A DNA stretch of 64,000 bases from Mucilaginibacter gotjawali (GCF_002355435.1 NZ_AP017313.1:3782001-3846000); one strand, 5' to 3'; numbered from the stretch's first letter, positions 7,918 to 17,332 are shown. Program-made: numbers and translations. Notes: generated by a model from the sequence alone, not told the origin.

Positions 7918-8834
7918 TGCAACCGGCAGGTGCCCAAAAAATAGTAAATAAAAACCTGTTGCTACTGCACGGAACAGTGATCATATGGGGCTTTACAGGC
8001 ACCCTTGGCAAGCTCATTTCCATACCCGCAACAGGCCTTGTATGGTACCGCGTACTCATCGCATCGGTATCCTTATTACTCTATTTTATCGCCGTAAAAA
8101 AGGACTTCAGGGTGAGTAAAATTACCTTGTTAAAGTTTGTTGCCAACGGCGCGCTGGTAGGTGCGCACTGGATATTATTCTTCGCCTCCATCAAATTATC
8201 TACCGTTGCGGTAACACTGGTTTGCCTGTCATCCATCACTTTATTCACTGCCATATTTGAGCCGGTCATCAACAAAAAGAAAATTTCGAGGCTCGAAATT
8301 ATGGCAGGCGTATTGATCATAACAGGCATCATCCTGATCTTTAAATTTGAAACCAATTACACTAAGGGCATCATCGCAGGCTTACTGAGCGCGGTGTTTG
8401 CAAGCCTTTTTGCCATCATCAACTCCAAACTGGTGAAGGACCACCAGGCCCCGGTGATTGCATTTTACGAACTATCGGGCGCCTTTTTATGGATCACTAT
8501 TTACTTATTTGCATCCTCGGGGTTCAACCAAAAAATGGTTCCGGATACTGCCGATATCGGTTACCTGTTTTTGCTGGGCACCATCTGCACCTCCCTTGCC
8601 TATGTTGCCGGGGTATACGTTATGCGCGAACTTTCTGCCTTCAGAGTAGCCCTCATCACCAATCTTGAACCCGTGTACGGCATCCTGATCGCCTTCTTTT
8701 TCTTTGGCGATCTGAACAAAATGACCGCCGGTTTTTGGGCGGGTGCGGTCATTATTTTATCAACCATACTGCTGTACCCGGTCACCCAAAAGCAGCTCAA
8801 CAAGCGCAGGCAGCGCAGGATAGCTAAGGCATAG
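7917..8834 (+). CDS. EamA/DMT-family transporter
   Basis: A 305-residue inner-membrane protein with ten hydrophobic segments in two tandem EamA repeats: residues about 13-145 (WGFTGTLGKLISIPATGLVWYR is typical of the first helices) and about 155-290. Drug/metabolite transporters export amino acids or metabolites; the substrate cannot be inferred. The ATG overlaps the stop of the LptF/G gene (TAATG), so it is the third gene of the tgt operon. The C-terminal tail is basic (KQLNKRRQRRIAKA). Confidence 0.88.
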   Translation: MQPAGAQKIVNKNLLLLHGTVIIWGFTGTLGKLISIPATGLVWYRVLIASVSLLLYFIAVKKDFRVSKITLLKFVANGALVGAHWILFFASIKLSTVAVTLVCLSSITLFTAIFEPVINKKKISRLEIMAGVLIITGIILIFKFETNYTKGIIAGLLSAVFASLFAIINSKLVKDHQAPVIAFYELSGAFLWITIYLFASSGFNQKMVPDTADIGYLFLLGTICTSLAYVAGVYVMRELSAFRVALITNLEPVYGILIAFFFFGDLNKMTAGFWAGAVIILSTILLYPVTQKQLNKRRQRRIAKA

Positions 8835-9773
8835 CCGCCAGACCAATCGCTTTACATTCACATTTTCATTCCTGATCCGGCCTGCGATTGATCGCACCTG
8901 CAGCATTTCTTCCCCGGGGTAGGGCATGGCGCCACGTCAAATCGAGGCATTTTAAAGCCCTGTAACGAATTTTAACTTTCAATCACACTCCATCATTCCC
9001 AACTAAAAAATCGCTCAATTCAGGGGCTTTTTACCTGTCGGTCTAAGTGTATCAAACACAGAAATAAAAAATACTAAAGCATGGTGCTCTTCGGCAAAAT
9101 ACCAGGGAAAATTTCACTGTTTACAACATTTAACGGTTCTTATATGAATTCATCAAGCAACTGTAAATCAAATAAATAATATCTTTATAGAAAGTAATAA
9201 TTTAACATTATAAAATTATCGGAATTATAAAATGCTAATTTTTTTGGCAAAATAAAATATTTACCGGATTTTTGTATTTTAAGTATCTATTTATCAATTA
9301 TATAAATTATATTATATCAAGCATTAATTTACATGTAGTATTTTTTGAAAAACTGGCAGGCAAAGTGTACTGGTATGCCTCATTCCGGAAAAATTGAGAA
9401 TTAAAAATTTTGCGGGGATCGTATACAAAATACTTTTTTGACGAAAAAAACAACCTTCCTGAGCGTGGCAAAACAGGCTCTGGGGCATTCCCGCTTCCCC
9501 ACTCCTGCCCCCCTGAAATAATTGCATAAAAATTAAAGCCCGGCCCGGAGATGACCTGATGAAAAATGAATTCAAGAATTAACCACACAGCGATTGCCAA
9601 TCATCCTGAATAGTGTGAGGTACTTTTATTATTGCCGCCTATTGTGCCAGATCCATCCACGACGGGCAGCTACCCTATCCGGGTCAATTTTCAAATTAAA
9701 AATACGGCGAGCAATTGTATTTTATTCGTGGGATAAAAAACGGATATTGTACTAAATGTAAAAACGAAATACC
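8835..9773. other. Intergenic gap with no recognised gene
   Basis: 939 bases. Two overlapping minus-strand frames of 83-97 codons near 9307-9600 share the same DNA but show no family-like sequence, so I do not call them. The middle (about 9150-9330) is very AT-rich and could hold promoters or a small RNA. I see no tRNA fold, no clear terminator and no long inverted repeat. Confidence 0.5.
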
Positions 9774-10052
9774 ATGCGCATTAAAACAATCGTTATTATC
9801 CTGATCGCCGTTTTGCTTACCATAGTGATAATGCAAAATACGGACGAGGTTTGGTTCAAGATTTTATTTTTCAAAATCCACGTTTCAAAGCTCAGTGTAA
9901 TGCTGCTTGTGGCAGTGGTGGCGTTTATTTTGGGATGGCTGGTTGGGCGCCCTAAAAGGGTGATCCGCCTGGGTGACACCATGGGCAGCCACGATCCGGA
10001 CGACGACGAACCCGGTACACTAAGTAAGGAAGACAGGGAATACATCAACTAA
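9774..10052 (+). CDS. LapA-domain (DUF1049) small membrane protein
   Basis: A 92-residue protein with two membrane helices (about 4-22 and 38-60) separated by a short loop containing VWFKILFFKIHVSKLSV. It ends in a charged acidic tail (DPDDDEPGTLSKEDR). This is the LapA/YciS layout; in Proteobacteria these proteins work in lipopolysaccharide assembly control, but in Bacteroidota their role is not settled. It ends four bases before the next ATG, so it is cotranscribed with the dehydrogenase. Confidence 0.82.
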   Translation: MRIKTIVIILIAVLLTIVIMQNTDEVWFKILFFKIHVSKLSVMLLVAVVAFILGWLVGRPKRVIRLGDTMGSHDPDDDEPGTLSKEDREYIN

Positions 10053-10055
10053 CTA

Positions 10056-10939
10056 ATGGATACAAAAATTGGATTTATAGGCCTGGGGCATATGGGTACC
10101 CCAATGGCTAAACACCTGCTGAACGCAGGCTATCATTTGCAGGTTTACAATCGCACTTTATCAAAAATTGATGAGTTGGGCGAAGGGGCAATTACCAAAT
10201 GCAAATCCCCTGCCGATGCTGCCGATGGCGCCTCAATGGTGATTACTATGCTGTCGGAAGACGAGGTGTTAAAAGAAACGGTTTTGGGCGAAAATGGGAT
10301 TCTGAAAAAACTACCGAAAGGCGCCGTCCATATCTCAATGAGCACTATCGCTCCGGACACCGCGCAGCTGCTGTCAGACGCTCACAAAGCAGCCGGGAAC
10401 AGCTACCTGGCGTCACCCGTTTTGGCAGACCAGAAGCAGCAGCCGCTAAGAAATTATGGATTTGTGTATCGGGAGACCAGTACGCAAAAGACCTGGCAAA
10501 ACCAGTGCTGGAAAACCTTGGCCAGGGCATTGTTGATTTTGGCGAAGGTGCGGGCGCCAATGTGGTAAAGATCGCCGGTAATTTTATGATCATGGCATCA
10601 ATGGAAATGATGGCAGAGGCTTATACCCTGGCAGAGAAAAGCGGTGTGGACCGTTTAAAGGTGGCGGAGTTTTTTGGCGCTACCTTGTTCAATGCTCCCA
10701 TCTTTCAAAACTACGGAAAGCTCATTGCCAGCAAACAATATGAACCGGTTGGCTTCAAGTCGAAATTAGGCCTCAAGGACGCACGCCTGGCATTTAAATT
10801 ATCGCAGCAAACAGAAACCCCCATGCCGGTAGTGAACACTGTGCACAACCGCTTATTAAGCGCAGTTGCCAAAGGCTGGGGCGAAACAGATTGGGTAGAA
10901 GGCGTAGGACGCGGCGTTTGTGAAGATGCAGGGGTGTAA
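10056..10939 (+). pseudogene. NAD(P)-dependent beta-hydroxyacid dehydrogenase, frameshifted
   Basis: Member of the 3-hydroxyisobutyrate dehydrogenase/glyoxylate-succinic semialdehyde reductase family, about 294 residues in total. The first frame has the Rossmann motif IGFIGLGHMGTPMAKHLLNAG and runs to NSYLASPV. The second resumes at FGRPEAAAAKKLW and holds the catalytic lysine region (GANVVKIAGNFMI) and KDARLAF. They join if the T4 run at 10420-10423 had five bases. The break splits the NAD-binding domain. The clean junction at a T run argues for a sequencing miscount as much as for real decay. Substrate unknown. Confidence 0.85.
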
Positions 10940-10940
10940 A

Positions 10941-11031
10941 GAATTTACGAATTACGAATTCAGATTTACGATTTAAGGTTTTCGCGAAGGCTATTTGCAA
11001 ATCGTAATTCGTAAATCTAAAATTATAAATC
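10941..11031. repeat. Inverted repeat between convergent genes (atttacgaattacga words)
   Basis: The left arm gaatttacgaattacgaatt (10941 on) pairs with the right arm that includes aaatcgtaattcgtaaatct (10999 on). The right arm runs into the last codons of ispE on the other strand. It lies between two converging genes and could act as a two-way terminator, though no T tract is evident. Confidence 0.6.
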
Positions 11032-11826
11032 AGTAAACACCTGGTTGTGGCTCTTCAATTCCCCGAGATCCGGTGTTTCATTAAAGATCGCGAAAACGGA
11101 AGCACCGCTGCCACTCATGCTGGCGTATATCGCGCCGGCTTCGTACAGGGCAGCCTTCACCCCTCTTATAACCGGGTGGTTTTTAAAAACCGAGATTTCA
11201 AAGTCGTTTTTGATGTGCTGCTTCCATTCCGTTACCGGAAGTTCGATCAGTTCCATTAACGATGTTTTTACGGGCGCAGGTTTTACACCTCCGTAAGCTT
11301 CTCCTGTTGACACGTGGACCGGTGGCATCACCAGCACAATTTTGTATGCAGAAAGATCAAGTTTGATGGGTTCAAATTCGTCGCCCTTATCGAAAGCGAA
11401 CACCGGTTTATTTTTGATAAAGAAGGCACAGTCGGCGCCTAGTTGCCTGGCGTAGGCAATCATCCGGTCGTCATTTAACCCCAAACTAAAATAATCATTG
11501 AGCAGTTTAATGAAAAAAGCGGCGTCGGCAGAGCCCCCTCCGAGCCCCGCTCCAATTGGAATATGTTTATGCAGGTGAATTTTTATGGGCGGCAGGTCGA
11601 AATCTTTTTTGAGCAAATGGTAACCCTTTATGCAAAGGTTATCCTCTACCCTGCCGGGTATTTCTAATCCCGATGACTCAAAACTTAGCTTATCTGATTT
11701 AATGATCTCCAGCGCATCGTTTATTTTGATGGGATAGAAAATGGTTTCCAGGTTGTGGTAACCGTCTGGACGGCGCTCCGTAACGTTAAGGCCGATATTT
11801 ATTTTTGCGTTGGGGAATGATATCAT
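11023..11826 (-). CDS. ispE: 4-diphosphocytidyl-2-C-methyl-D-erythritol kinase
   Basis: IspE phosphorylates CDP-methylerythritol with ATP in the non-mevalonate isoprenoid pathway. The product is 267 residues from ATG 11826. The GHMP-kinase ATP loop is IGAGLGGGSADAA (residues 91-103). The catalytic pair is K8 (FPNAKINIGL) and an Asp near 133 (GADCAFF). The C-terminal motif MSGSGASVFAIF is present. A longer start at 11844 is ruled out because it would begin upstream of the -7 promoter box at 11833-11840. Confidence 0.95.
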   Translation of the reverse strand: MISFPNAKINIGLNVTERRPDGYHNLETIFYPIKINDALEIIKSDKLSFESSGLEIPGRVEDNLCIKGYHLLKKDFDLPPIKIHLHKHIPIGAGLGGGSADAAFFIKLLNDYFSLGLNDDRMIAYARQLGADCAFFIKNKPVFAFDKGDEFEPIKLDLSAYKIVLVMPPVHVSTGEAYGGVKPAPVKTSLMELIELPVTEWKQHIKNDFEISVFKNHPVIRGVKAALYEAGAIYASMSGSGASVFAIFNETPDLGELKSHNQVFTDL

Positions 11827-11832
11827 GTGTTG

Positions 11833-11840
11833 CAAAGGTA
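11833..11840 (-). promoter_or_regulatory. Promoter -7 box for ispE
   Basis: On the minus strand TACCTTTG matches TAnnTTTG and ends six bases before the ATG at 11826. Transcription would begin at or within a base or two of the start codon, giving a nearly leaderless mRNA. No good -33 TTG is seen. Confidence 0.6.
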
Positions 11841-11860
11841 GCAACCAATTTATTAATTTC

Positions 11861-11958
11861 CGTAGGGGCGATCCCTTGTGGTCGCCCCTAATGGGTTATA
11901 TCATGCTGTTGATTGGGTAACCACAGTAGATCGGGTAACCACAAGGGTTACCCCTACG
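11861..11958. repeat. Inverted repeat (cgtaggggcgatcccttgtgg)
   Basis: The left arm cgtaggggcgatcccttgtg (11861-11888) pairs with the right arm gggtaaccacaagggttaccc followed by ctacg (11933-11958). A partial extra copy of gggtaaccaca lies in the loop. It is non-coding, in the ispE-thyA gap, and of the REP-like kind. Confidence 0.7.
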
Positions 11959-12161
11959 TTGCAGGCCGTTCAAGAGCCGCCATGTTTAAAACGATTAACA
12001 AAGCCCTATTTTTGCACATCGGTAGGATACCAGCATTAGTTTATTTTTATTTGTATTTTCTTAGGTTAAAAATGTTGTAAACGTTATAAAGGTTGCAGAG
12101 GTTAATTCTTTCCAACCAATTACAACCTTTACAACTTATTACAACTCTTACAACAACCACC

Positions 12162-12987
12162 ATGAAACAATACCTCGATCTGATGAGCCATGTAATGCAG
12201 AACGGCGCGCAAAAGCACGACCGCACCGGCACAGGCACCCTCAGTGTTTTCGGCTACCAGATGCGTTTTAACCTGCAGGAAGGCTTCCCGATGGTGACGA
12301 CAAAAAAACTGCACCTTAAATCTATTATTCATGAATTGATCTGGTTTTAAGCGGCGATACCAATATCAAATATTTAAAAGATAACGGTGTTCGCATCTGG
12401 GACGAGTGGGCAGATGCGGACGGTAACCTCGGCCCTGTTTACGGGTACCAGTGGCGGTCGTGGCCAAAACCGGACGGCGGACACATCGACCAGATCAGCC
12501 AGGTAGTAAACCAGATCAAAACCAACCCCGACTCGCGAAGGATGATGGTATCTGCCTGGAACGTTGCAGATGTAAACCAGATGGCTTTGCCGCCATGCCA
12601 TAGTTTGTTCCAATTTTACGTGGAGCCCCCGCCCCCGGCCCCCTGAAGGGGGAGCAAAAAGGTAAGTTGTCATGTCAGTTGTATCAAAGAAGTGCTGACA
12701 TATTTTTGGGGGTACCGTTCAACATTGCTTCATACGCACTGCTTACCATGATGATGGCACAGGTATGCGACCTTGACTACGGCGACTTTGTACATACCTT
12801 TGGCGATGCCCATATTTACAACAATCACCTGGAACAGGCAACACTACAACTAAGCCGCGAACCAAGGGCATTACCCACCATGAAGATAAACCCTGAGGTG
12901 AAAGATATTTTTGCCTTTAAGTTTGAGGATTTTACGTTGGAGAACTATGATCCATGGCCGCATATAAAGGCGGTAGTTGCGGTTTGA
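12162..12987 (+). pseudogene. thyA: Thymidylate synthase, broken by a frameshift and a palindromic insert
   Basis: ThyA methylates dUMP to dTMP with methylene-tetrahydrofolate. Three frames are needed to read it. [12 protein letters not shown] to IIHELIWF ends at a T4 run (12345-12348) where five T would continue into [12 protein letters not shown]. That second part reaches the active-site [12 protein letters not shown], then meets a 38-base GC-rich palindrome (12623-12660) carrying a stop. The third part resumes at [20 protein letters not shown] and ends normally at IKAVVAV. The first break may be a miscount; the second is a real insertion nine codons after the catalytic Cys codon. No working enzyme is expected, so the cell would need ThyX or another thyA. 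Confidence 0.9.
12623..12660 (+). repeat. Palindromic GC-rich repeat inserted in thyA
   Basis: The 38 bases following codon GTG at 12620-12622 contain agcccccgcccccgg then ccccctgaagggggag, a C-run/G-run hairpin. A related copy lies at 38680-38708. Family ThyA proteins have two residues (AD) between FYV and GKLS, so the net gain is about 32 bases, out of frame and with a TGA. Confidence 0.8.
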
Positions 12988-13014
12988 TGTATTTGATAAG
13001 ATTTTGTAAATTTG
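12984..13014 (+). promoter_or_regulatory. Promoter for the Doc toxin-antitoxin pair (and folA)
   Basis: A TTG at 12984-12986, overlapping the thyA stop, is followed after 20 bases by TAAATTTG at 13007-13014, a good Bacteroidota -33/-7 pair. The antitoxin ATG is at 13018, so the mRNA is almost leaderless. folA starts six bases after the toxin stop and is probably on the same transcript. Confidence 0.65.
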
Positions 13015-13017
13015 TAT

Positions 13018-13209
13018 ATGACAACGATACAATTGAAAACTGAGATACAAAAGAAATTAGATCAAGTTGATGAGGATGTATTACTACAAGATATACTAAG
13101 CTATATAGAGCAAGTTCAACATAAATCGCCCAGTCAATTGAAACGATACAAAAATTTCAAAAAGATCCTTGAAGAGGATGATAAACTTTTTGAAAGACTT
13201 GCCAAATGA
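13018..13209 (+). CDS. Putative antitoxin partner of Doc
   Basis: A 63-residue, highly charged, probably helical protein (MTTIQLKTEIQKKLDQVDED, ending KILEEDDKLFERLAK). It is not a recognisable Phd sequence, but its size, charge, position just before a Doc-type toxin and ATGA overlap of four bases with the toxin gene make it the likely antitoxin. The ATG at 13018 is chosen because an upstream TTG at 13012 lies inside the -7 box. Confidence 0.65.
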   Translation: MTTIQLKTEIQKKLDQVDEDVLLQDILSYIEQVQHKSPSQLKRYKNFKKILEEDDKLFERLAK

Positions 13210-13586
13210 TCGATCTGAATGAAGTTTTAGATTTCCACAATGAGCTAATTGATAAACATGGTGGGGCTAACGGAATAAGAGATAAAAACCTGTTGCTTTC
13301 TGCGTTGGCCAGGCCCTATATGACTTTCAATCAGCAAGAGTTATATTCCACTCCCTCATTAAAGGCCGCCGCGATTTTTGAAAGCATTGTTATCAATCAT
13401 CCATTTATGGACGGCAATAAACGCACTGCCTTTTTATTGCTAAGATTAATTTTGCAAGATTATGATTACGATATATCAGCCGGAGAAGATGATAAGTATG
13501 AAATGACTATATCGGCGAGTATGGGTAATTTAAGATTTGAAGGGATAGTCAGTTGGATTGAAGAAAGACTTATAATTAACAAATAA
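13206..13586 (+). CDS. Doc/Fic-family toxin
   Basis: A 126-residue Doc-type protein. The catalytic motif HPFMDGNKRTAF spans residues 65-76, matching HxFx(D/E)GNKR of the Fic/Doc fold. The N-terminus (LDFHNELIDKHGGANGIRD) is typical of the Doc group. Characterised Doc toxins phosphorylate elongation factor Tu and stop translation. It overlaps the antitoxin gene by four bases and ends six bases before folA. The pair sits between thyA and folA, which are often neighbours, so it looks inserted. Confidence 0.9.
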   Translation: MIDLNEVLDFHNELIDKHGGANGIRDKNLLLSALARPYMTFNQQELYSTPSLKAAAIFESIVINHPFMDGNKRTAFLLLRLILQDYDYDISAGEDDKYEMTISASMGNLRFEGIVSWIEERLIINK

Positions 13587-13592
13587 TAATCA

Positions 13593-14072
13593 ATGATAGT
13601 TTCCATCGTCGTCGCTATTTCAGAAAACCATGTTATCGGCAAAGACAATAAATTGCTTTGGTACCTGCCAAACGATTTAAAGCACTTTAAAGAGATCACC
13701 AGCGGCCATACCGTGATCATGGGCCGGAAAACCTATGAATCGGTTGGGAAGCCACTTCCCAGGCGCCGGAACATTATCATTACCCGGCAGGCAATTTCGA
13801 TTGATGGTTGCGAAGTAGTAAATTCCATTGAAGCTGCCCTGGCGTTGTGCGCGGACGAAGAAGAAGTGTTTATTGTTGGCGGCGCCGAGATCTACAAACA
13901 GTCGATGCATTTAACCGACCGGATCTATCTTACCATTGTGCACAAAGATTTTGAAGGTGACAGCTTTTTCCCGGAGATAAATAAAAGTGAATGGAAAGAG
14001 GTTTCCAGCGAAGACCACCAGCCTGATGAGAAGAATCATTTACCTTACTCTTTTATCACACTTGAACGATGA
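13593..14072 (+). CDS. folA: Dihydrofolate reductase
   Basis: FolA reduces dihydrofolate to tetrahydrofolate with NADPH. At 159 residues it has the standard length. It opens IVVAISENHVIGKDNKLLWY and has the substrate motif LPNDLKHFKEIT (acidic residue near 30), then VIMGRKTYESVG, PLPRRRNIIITR and EEVFIVGGAEIY, the NADPH-binding set in order. It follows the Doc toxin by six bases with no promoter of its own visible, so its expression may depend on the toxin-antitoxin promoter. Confidence 0.96.
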   Translation: MIVSIVVAISENHVIGKDNKLLWYLPNDLKHFKEITSGHTVIMGRKTYESVGKPLPRRRNIIITRQAISIDGCEVVNSIEAALALCADEEEVFIVGGAEIYKQSMHLTDRIYLTIVHKDFEGDSFFPEINKSEWKEVSSEDHQPDEKNHLPYSFITLER

Positions 14073-14235
14073 GGTAAAAGGTGAAAGGCAAAAGGTAAAA
14101 GGCAAAACATGCATTGACTAATATTTTATTCGGCGGTAGGCAACGATGAGATGGTTAACATCAGTCAATTTTATGACTGAAATTCAATTAGTTACGAAAA
14201 AAAGCTTTCGCCTTTCGCCTTTCACCTTTCACCTT
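14073..14235. repeat. Inverted repeat (ggtgaaaggcaaaagg words)
   Basis: The left side at 14073-14108 is a run of ggtaaaaggtgaaaggcaaa words. The right side at about 14200-14235 is tttcgcctttcgcctttcac. The loop is about 90 bases. The same word type recurs at 31160-31235. No gene. Confidence 0.6.
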
Positions 14236-14278
14236 CCCACTTATTTCAATTAAAAATTTCATGCTTACATATTTTTAT

Positions 14279-14286
14279 TAGATTTG
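14279..14286 (+). promoter_or_regulatory. Promoter -7 box for secDF
   Basis: TAGATTTG matches TAnnTTTG, 52 bases before the secDF ATG. No TTG -33 is clear. The leader would be about 45 bases and very AT-rich. Confidence 0.5.
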
Positions 14287-14338
14287 CCGTCTTATTTAAA
14301 AGGCTTATAAACTAATTAATTACATATTTTGATTCAAA

Positions 14339-17332
14339 ATGCAAGGTAAAGGGGTTGTTAAATTTTTCGCCATATTACTGGCAATCGTATGCTTATACCA
14401 GCTTTCATTTACTTGGGTAGCCCATAAAGTTAAGGATGACGCGAAGGTATATGCCAAGGGTGATACTACAAAAGAGAAGGCTTACCTGGATTCTATCGCA
14501 ACGCAACCGGTATATCCCATACTAAAACACGATTATCAATACGTTAGCCAACGGGCACTTGCCTTAGGGTTGGATCTTGAGGGTGGTATGAGTGTTACCA
14601 TGCAGATCTCCCTGGATGAGTTGGTTAAAAAGCTATCTAACGATAATACCGATGTTTACTTTAACCAGGCGATAGCACAGGCCAATAAGGATATCATCAC
14701 CAGCCAGACGGATTACATCACACTTTTTGTGAGTGATTATGAAAAGATAAACCCCCAGGGTAAACTGGCTACTATCTTTTCAACAAAAGACAACCAGGAC
14801 CGCATTAAATTTAATGCGACCAATAGCGAAGTAGAAACGTACCTGAAAGACAATGCAAAATCTGCTGTTACACAGTCCTTCACTATCCTGAACACCCGTA
14901 TCGACCAGTTTGGGGTTGCTAATGCCAACATTCAGCAAACCAGTGCCGATCGGATCCTGATTGAATTGCCAGGCGTTAAAGAGCCGGAACGTGTTCGCAA
15001 GCTTTTGTCAGGAACTGCAAAAATGGAGTTCTACCAAACTTATGACAACAGCCAGGTTACGCCGCTGCTATCAAATTTAAACAGCATCATCGCTGCTGAA
15101 AATAAAGCAAGCAAAAAAGACACCGCAAAAACAGCCGCTGCTGCAAAAACGGATACAACTAAAAAGTTAGCCTCGGCAAAAGCTGATACAACTAAAGAAA
15201 AAGGCGCTTTGGCTTTATTAAATAAAGTTCAAAAAAGCGGGGCCAAAGATACTTCATCATTGAGCAGTAAAACTAAGGGCAGCGACCTGTACCCATTATT
15301 CGATGTTTTAAAACCGATGATGTACCAGGGGCAAAACGGACAAACTGAAATAGCACCGGGTCCTGTTGTCGGTCGTGCCGATGTAAAAGATACGGCTAAG
15401 GTTGACAAATACCTGCGCAGCGTAGCTGTTAAGTCGGCTATTCCGCAAAGCATGAAATTTCTTTGGGGTGTAAAGCCGATGGCCAAAACCAAAACGTTTG
15501 AGCTTTATGCAGTAAAACTGGTGGGCGCCAACAATGGCCCTGTTTTAACAGGCGAGGTGATCACAGATGCATTCAAAGATGTTGACCAGAAAGGCAGCCC
15601 GGAAGTGCGCATGATCATGAACTCTGACGGTGCCGAAAAATGGAGCGAGATAACCACTGAAGCTTGTAAAGACCCCAACAATCACCAATCTATTGCGATT
15701 GTACTGGATGATAACGTATATTCTGCACCCCGTGTAGATAATCCTATCCCCGGCGGAGTTTCCTCTATCTCAGGTAATTTTACTACCGAAGAAGCAGGAG
15801 ATTTAGCCAACGTATTAAAAGCAGGCCGCTTACCTGCGCCGGCGCACATTGTTGCCGAAGCAGTTGTAGGCCCGTCATTAGGTAAAGAAGCTGTAAACGC
15901 AGGTTTATTATCAAACATTGTAGGTTTACTGGTAGTAATGGTGTTTATGATCGCCTACTACAACCGTGCAGGTACCGTTGCTGTTGTTGCGGTATTAATC
16001 AACATCTTCTTCCTGATGGGTGTTTTAACCAGCCTTGGCGCAGTGTTAACCATGCCTGGCGTTGCAGGTATCGTACTAACCTTTGGTTTATCGGTAGATG
16101 CCAACGTACTGATCTATGAGCGTGTACGTGAAGAGCTGGCGCTGGGTAAATCGCTCAAAATAGCCGTTGCCGATGGCTTTAAACATGCATTATCGTCCAT
16201 CCTCGATTCAAACATCAGTACCTTCCTTACCGGTTTGATCCTTTATGTATTCGGAACAGGAACTATCCAGGGTTTTGCAATCACCTTAATGATCGGTATC
16301 ATCACTTCACTATTCTGTTCATTACTGATCTCGAGGATCATCCTTGAGTATATGATAGAAAAAGGCTGGGATGTTAAATTTTCCAATCCATGGAGTTCAC
16401 ATACCTTTAAAAACGCAAATTACGCTTTCGTAAAAAACCGTTTTAAATATTATATCTTCTCTGGTTCTTTTATTTTACTGGGTATAGGATCAATGGTAAC
16501 CAGGGGCTTCAACTACGGCGTTGACTTTGTGGGTGGCCGTACTTACGTCATCAGGTTTGATGATAAAAACGTTGGTGTGGAACAGGTTCGTACCATCATT
16601 GATAAAAACTTTGGCTCGGGTAACGAGGTTAAAACCTTCGGTTCTGACATAAGCGTTACCACTAAATACGACATCAATGATAATGCGCCTGACGCGGACG
16701 CAAAAGTGGAGACAGCGGTGATTAAAGCACTTGATTCAACCCCGCAAACCCATATTACTGCGGCAAATATCAGGAGCCAGCAAAAGGTTGCGCCGACGAT
16801 TGCCAACGGATTAAAGAAATCTGCAACTTTAACAGTGTTATTCGCCATCATCATCATTTCGGGTTACATATTTATCCGGTTCCGTAAATGGCAATTCAGT
16901 TTGGGCGCTATGATAGCAACCGCGCACGATGCGTTGATGGTATTATCGTTCTTCTCTATATTTAAAGATGTGCTGCCATTTTCGCTGGATATCGACCAAT
17001 CCTTTATTGCGGCGATATTGACGGTAATAGGTTATTCTATCAATGATACAGTGGTTGTATTTGACCGTATCCGCGAATTCCTTAACCTGCACCATGCCAA
17101 AACTGATGATCCGAAAGCGGTTATCAACGATGCTATCAATAACACCCTAAGCCGTACTATTATAACTGCGCTTACCGTGCTAATGATATTGTTGGTATTA
17201 TTCATCTTTGGTGGTGATGTTATCCGTGGCTTCTCTTTCGCCTTGCTGATCGGGGTATGTTTCGGTACTTACTCTTCTATTTGCGTGGCTACACCGGTTA
17301 TCATCGATTTCGGTAAGAAAGATCTCAGATAG
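14339..17332 (+). CDS. secDF: Fused protein translocase subunit SecDF
   Basis: SecD and SecF help the SecYEG channel release exported proteins, using the proton gradient. Here they form one 997-residue protein, the usual Bacteroidota arrangement. The SecD half has an N-terminal helix, a periplasmic domain with LGLDLEGGMSVTMQ near 80 and an Ala/Lys/Asp-rich insert at about 255-320. Six helices follow (about 525-680; VLTFGLSVDANVLIYERVRE). The SecF half begins near 700 (RGFNYGVDFVGGRTYVIRF) and ends with helices carrying VIGYSINDTVVVFDRIRE. A hairpin terminator follows 23 bases after the stop. Confidence 0.97.
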   Translation: MQGKGVVKFFAILLAIVCLYQLSFTWVAHKVKDDAKVYAKGDTTKEKAYLDSIATQPVYPILKHDYQYVSQRALALGLDLEGGMSVTMQISLDELVKKLSNDNTDVYFNQAIAQANKDIITSQTDYITLFVSDYEKINPQGKLATIFSTKDNQDRIKFNATNSEVETYLKDNAKSAVTQSFTILNTRIDQFGVANANIQQTSADRILIELPGVKEPERVRKLLSGTAKMEFYQTYDNSQVTPLLSNLNSIIAAENKASKKDTAKTAAAAKTDTTKKLASAKADTTKEKGALALLNKVQKSGAKDTSSLSSKTKGSDLYPLFDVLKPMMYQGQNGQTEIAPGPVVGRADVKDTAKVDKYLRSVAVKSAIPQSMKFLWGVKPMAKTKTFELYAVKLVGANNGPVLTGEVITDAFKDVDQKGSPEVRMIMNSDGAEKWSEITTEACKDPNNHQSIAIVLDDNVYSAPRVDNPIPGGVSSISGNFTTEEAGDLANVLKAGRLPAPAHIVAEAVVGPSLGKEAVNAGLLSNIVGLLVVMVFMIAYYNRAGTVAVVAVLINIFFLMGVLTSLGAVLTMPGVAGIVLTFGLSVDANVLIYERVREELALGKSLKIAVADGFKHALSSILDSNISTFLTGLILYVFGTGTIQGFAITLMIGIITSLFCSLLISRIILEYMIEKGWDVKFSNPWSSHTFKNANYAFVKNRFKYYIFSGSFILLGIGSMVTRGFNYGVDFVGGRTYVIRFDDKNVGVEQVRTIIDKNFGSGNEVKTFGSDISVTTKYDINDNAPDADAKVETAVIKALDSTPQTHITAANIRSQQKVAPTIANGLKKSATLTVLFAIIIISGYIFIRFRKWQFSLGAMIATAHDALMVLSFFSIFKDVLPFSLDIDQSFIAAILTVIGYSINDTVVVFDRIREFLNLHHAKTDDPKAVINDAINNTLSRTIITALTVLMILLVLFIFGGDVIRGFSFALLIGVCFGTYSSICVATPVIIDFGKKDLR

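Noticed and set aside
9307..9600. Two overlapping minus-strand frames of 83-97 codons in the gap before the LapA gene
   Set aside because: They use the same DNA in two frames, show no domain, signal or conserved-looking block, and lie beside very AT-rich DNA. Chance frames are more likely.
12374..12673. Minus-strand 99-codon frame over thyA
   Set aside because: It is antisense to strongly conserved thyA sequence and is Pro/Val/Arg-rich, as expected of a shadow frame.
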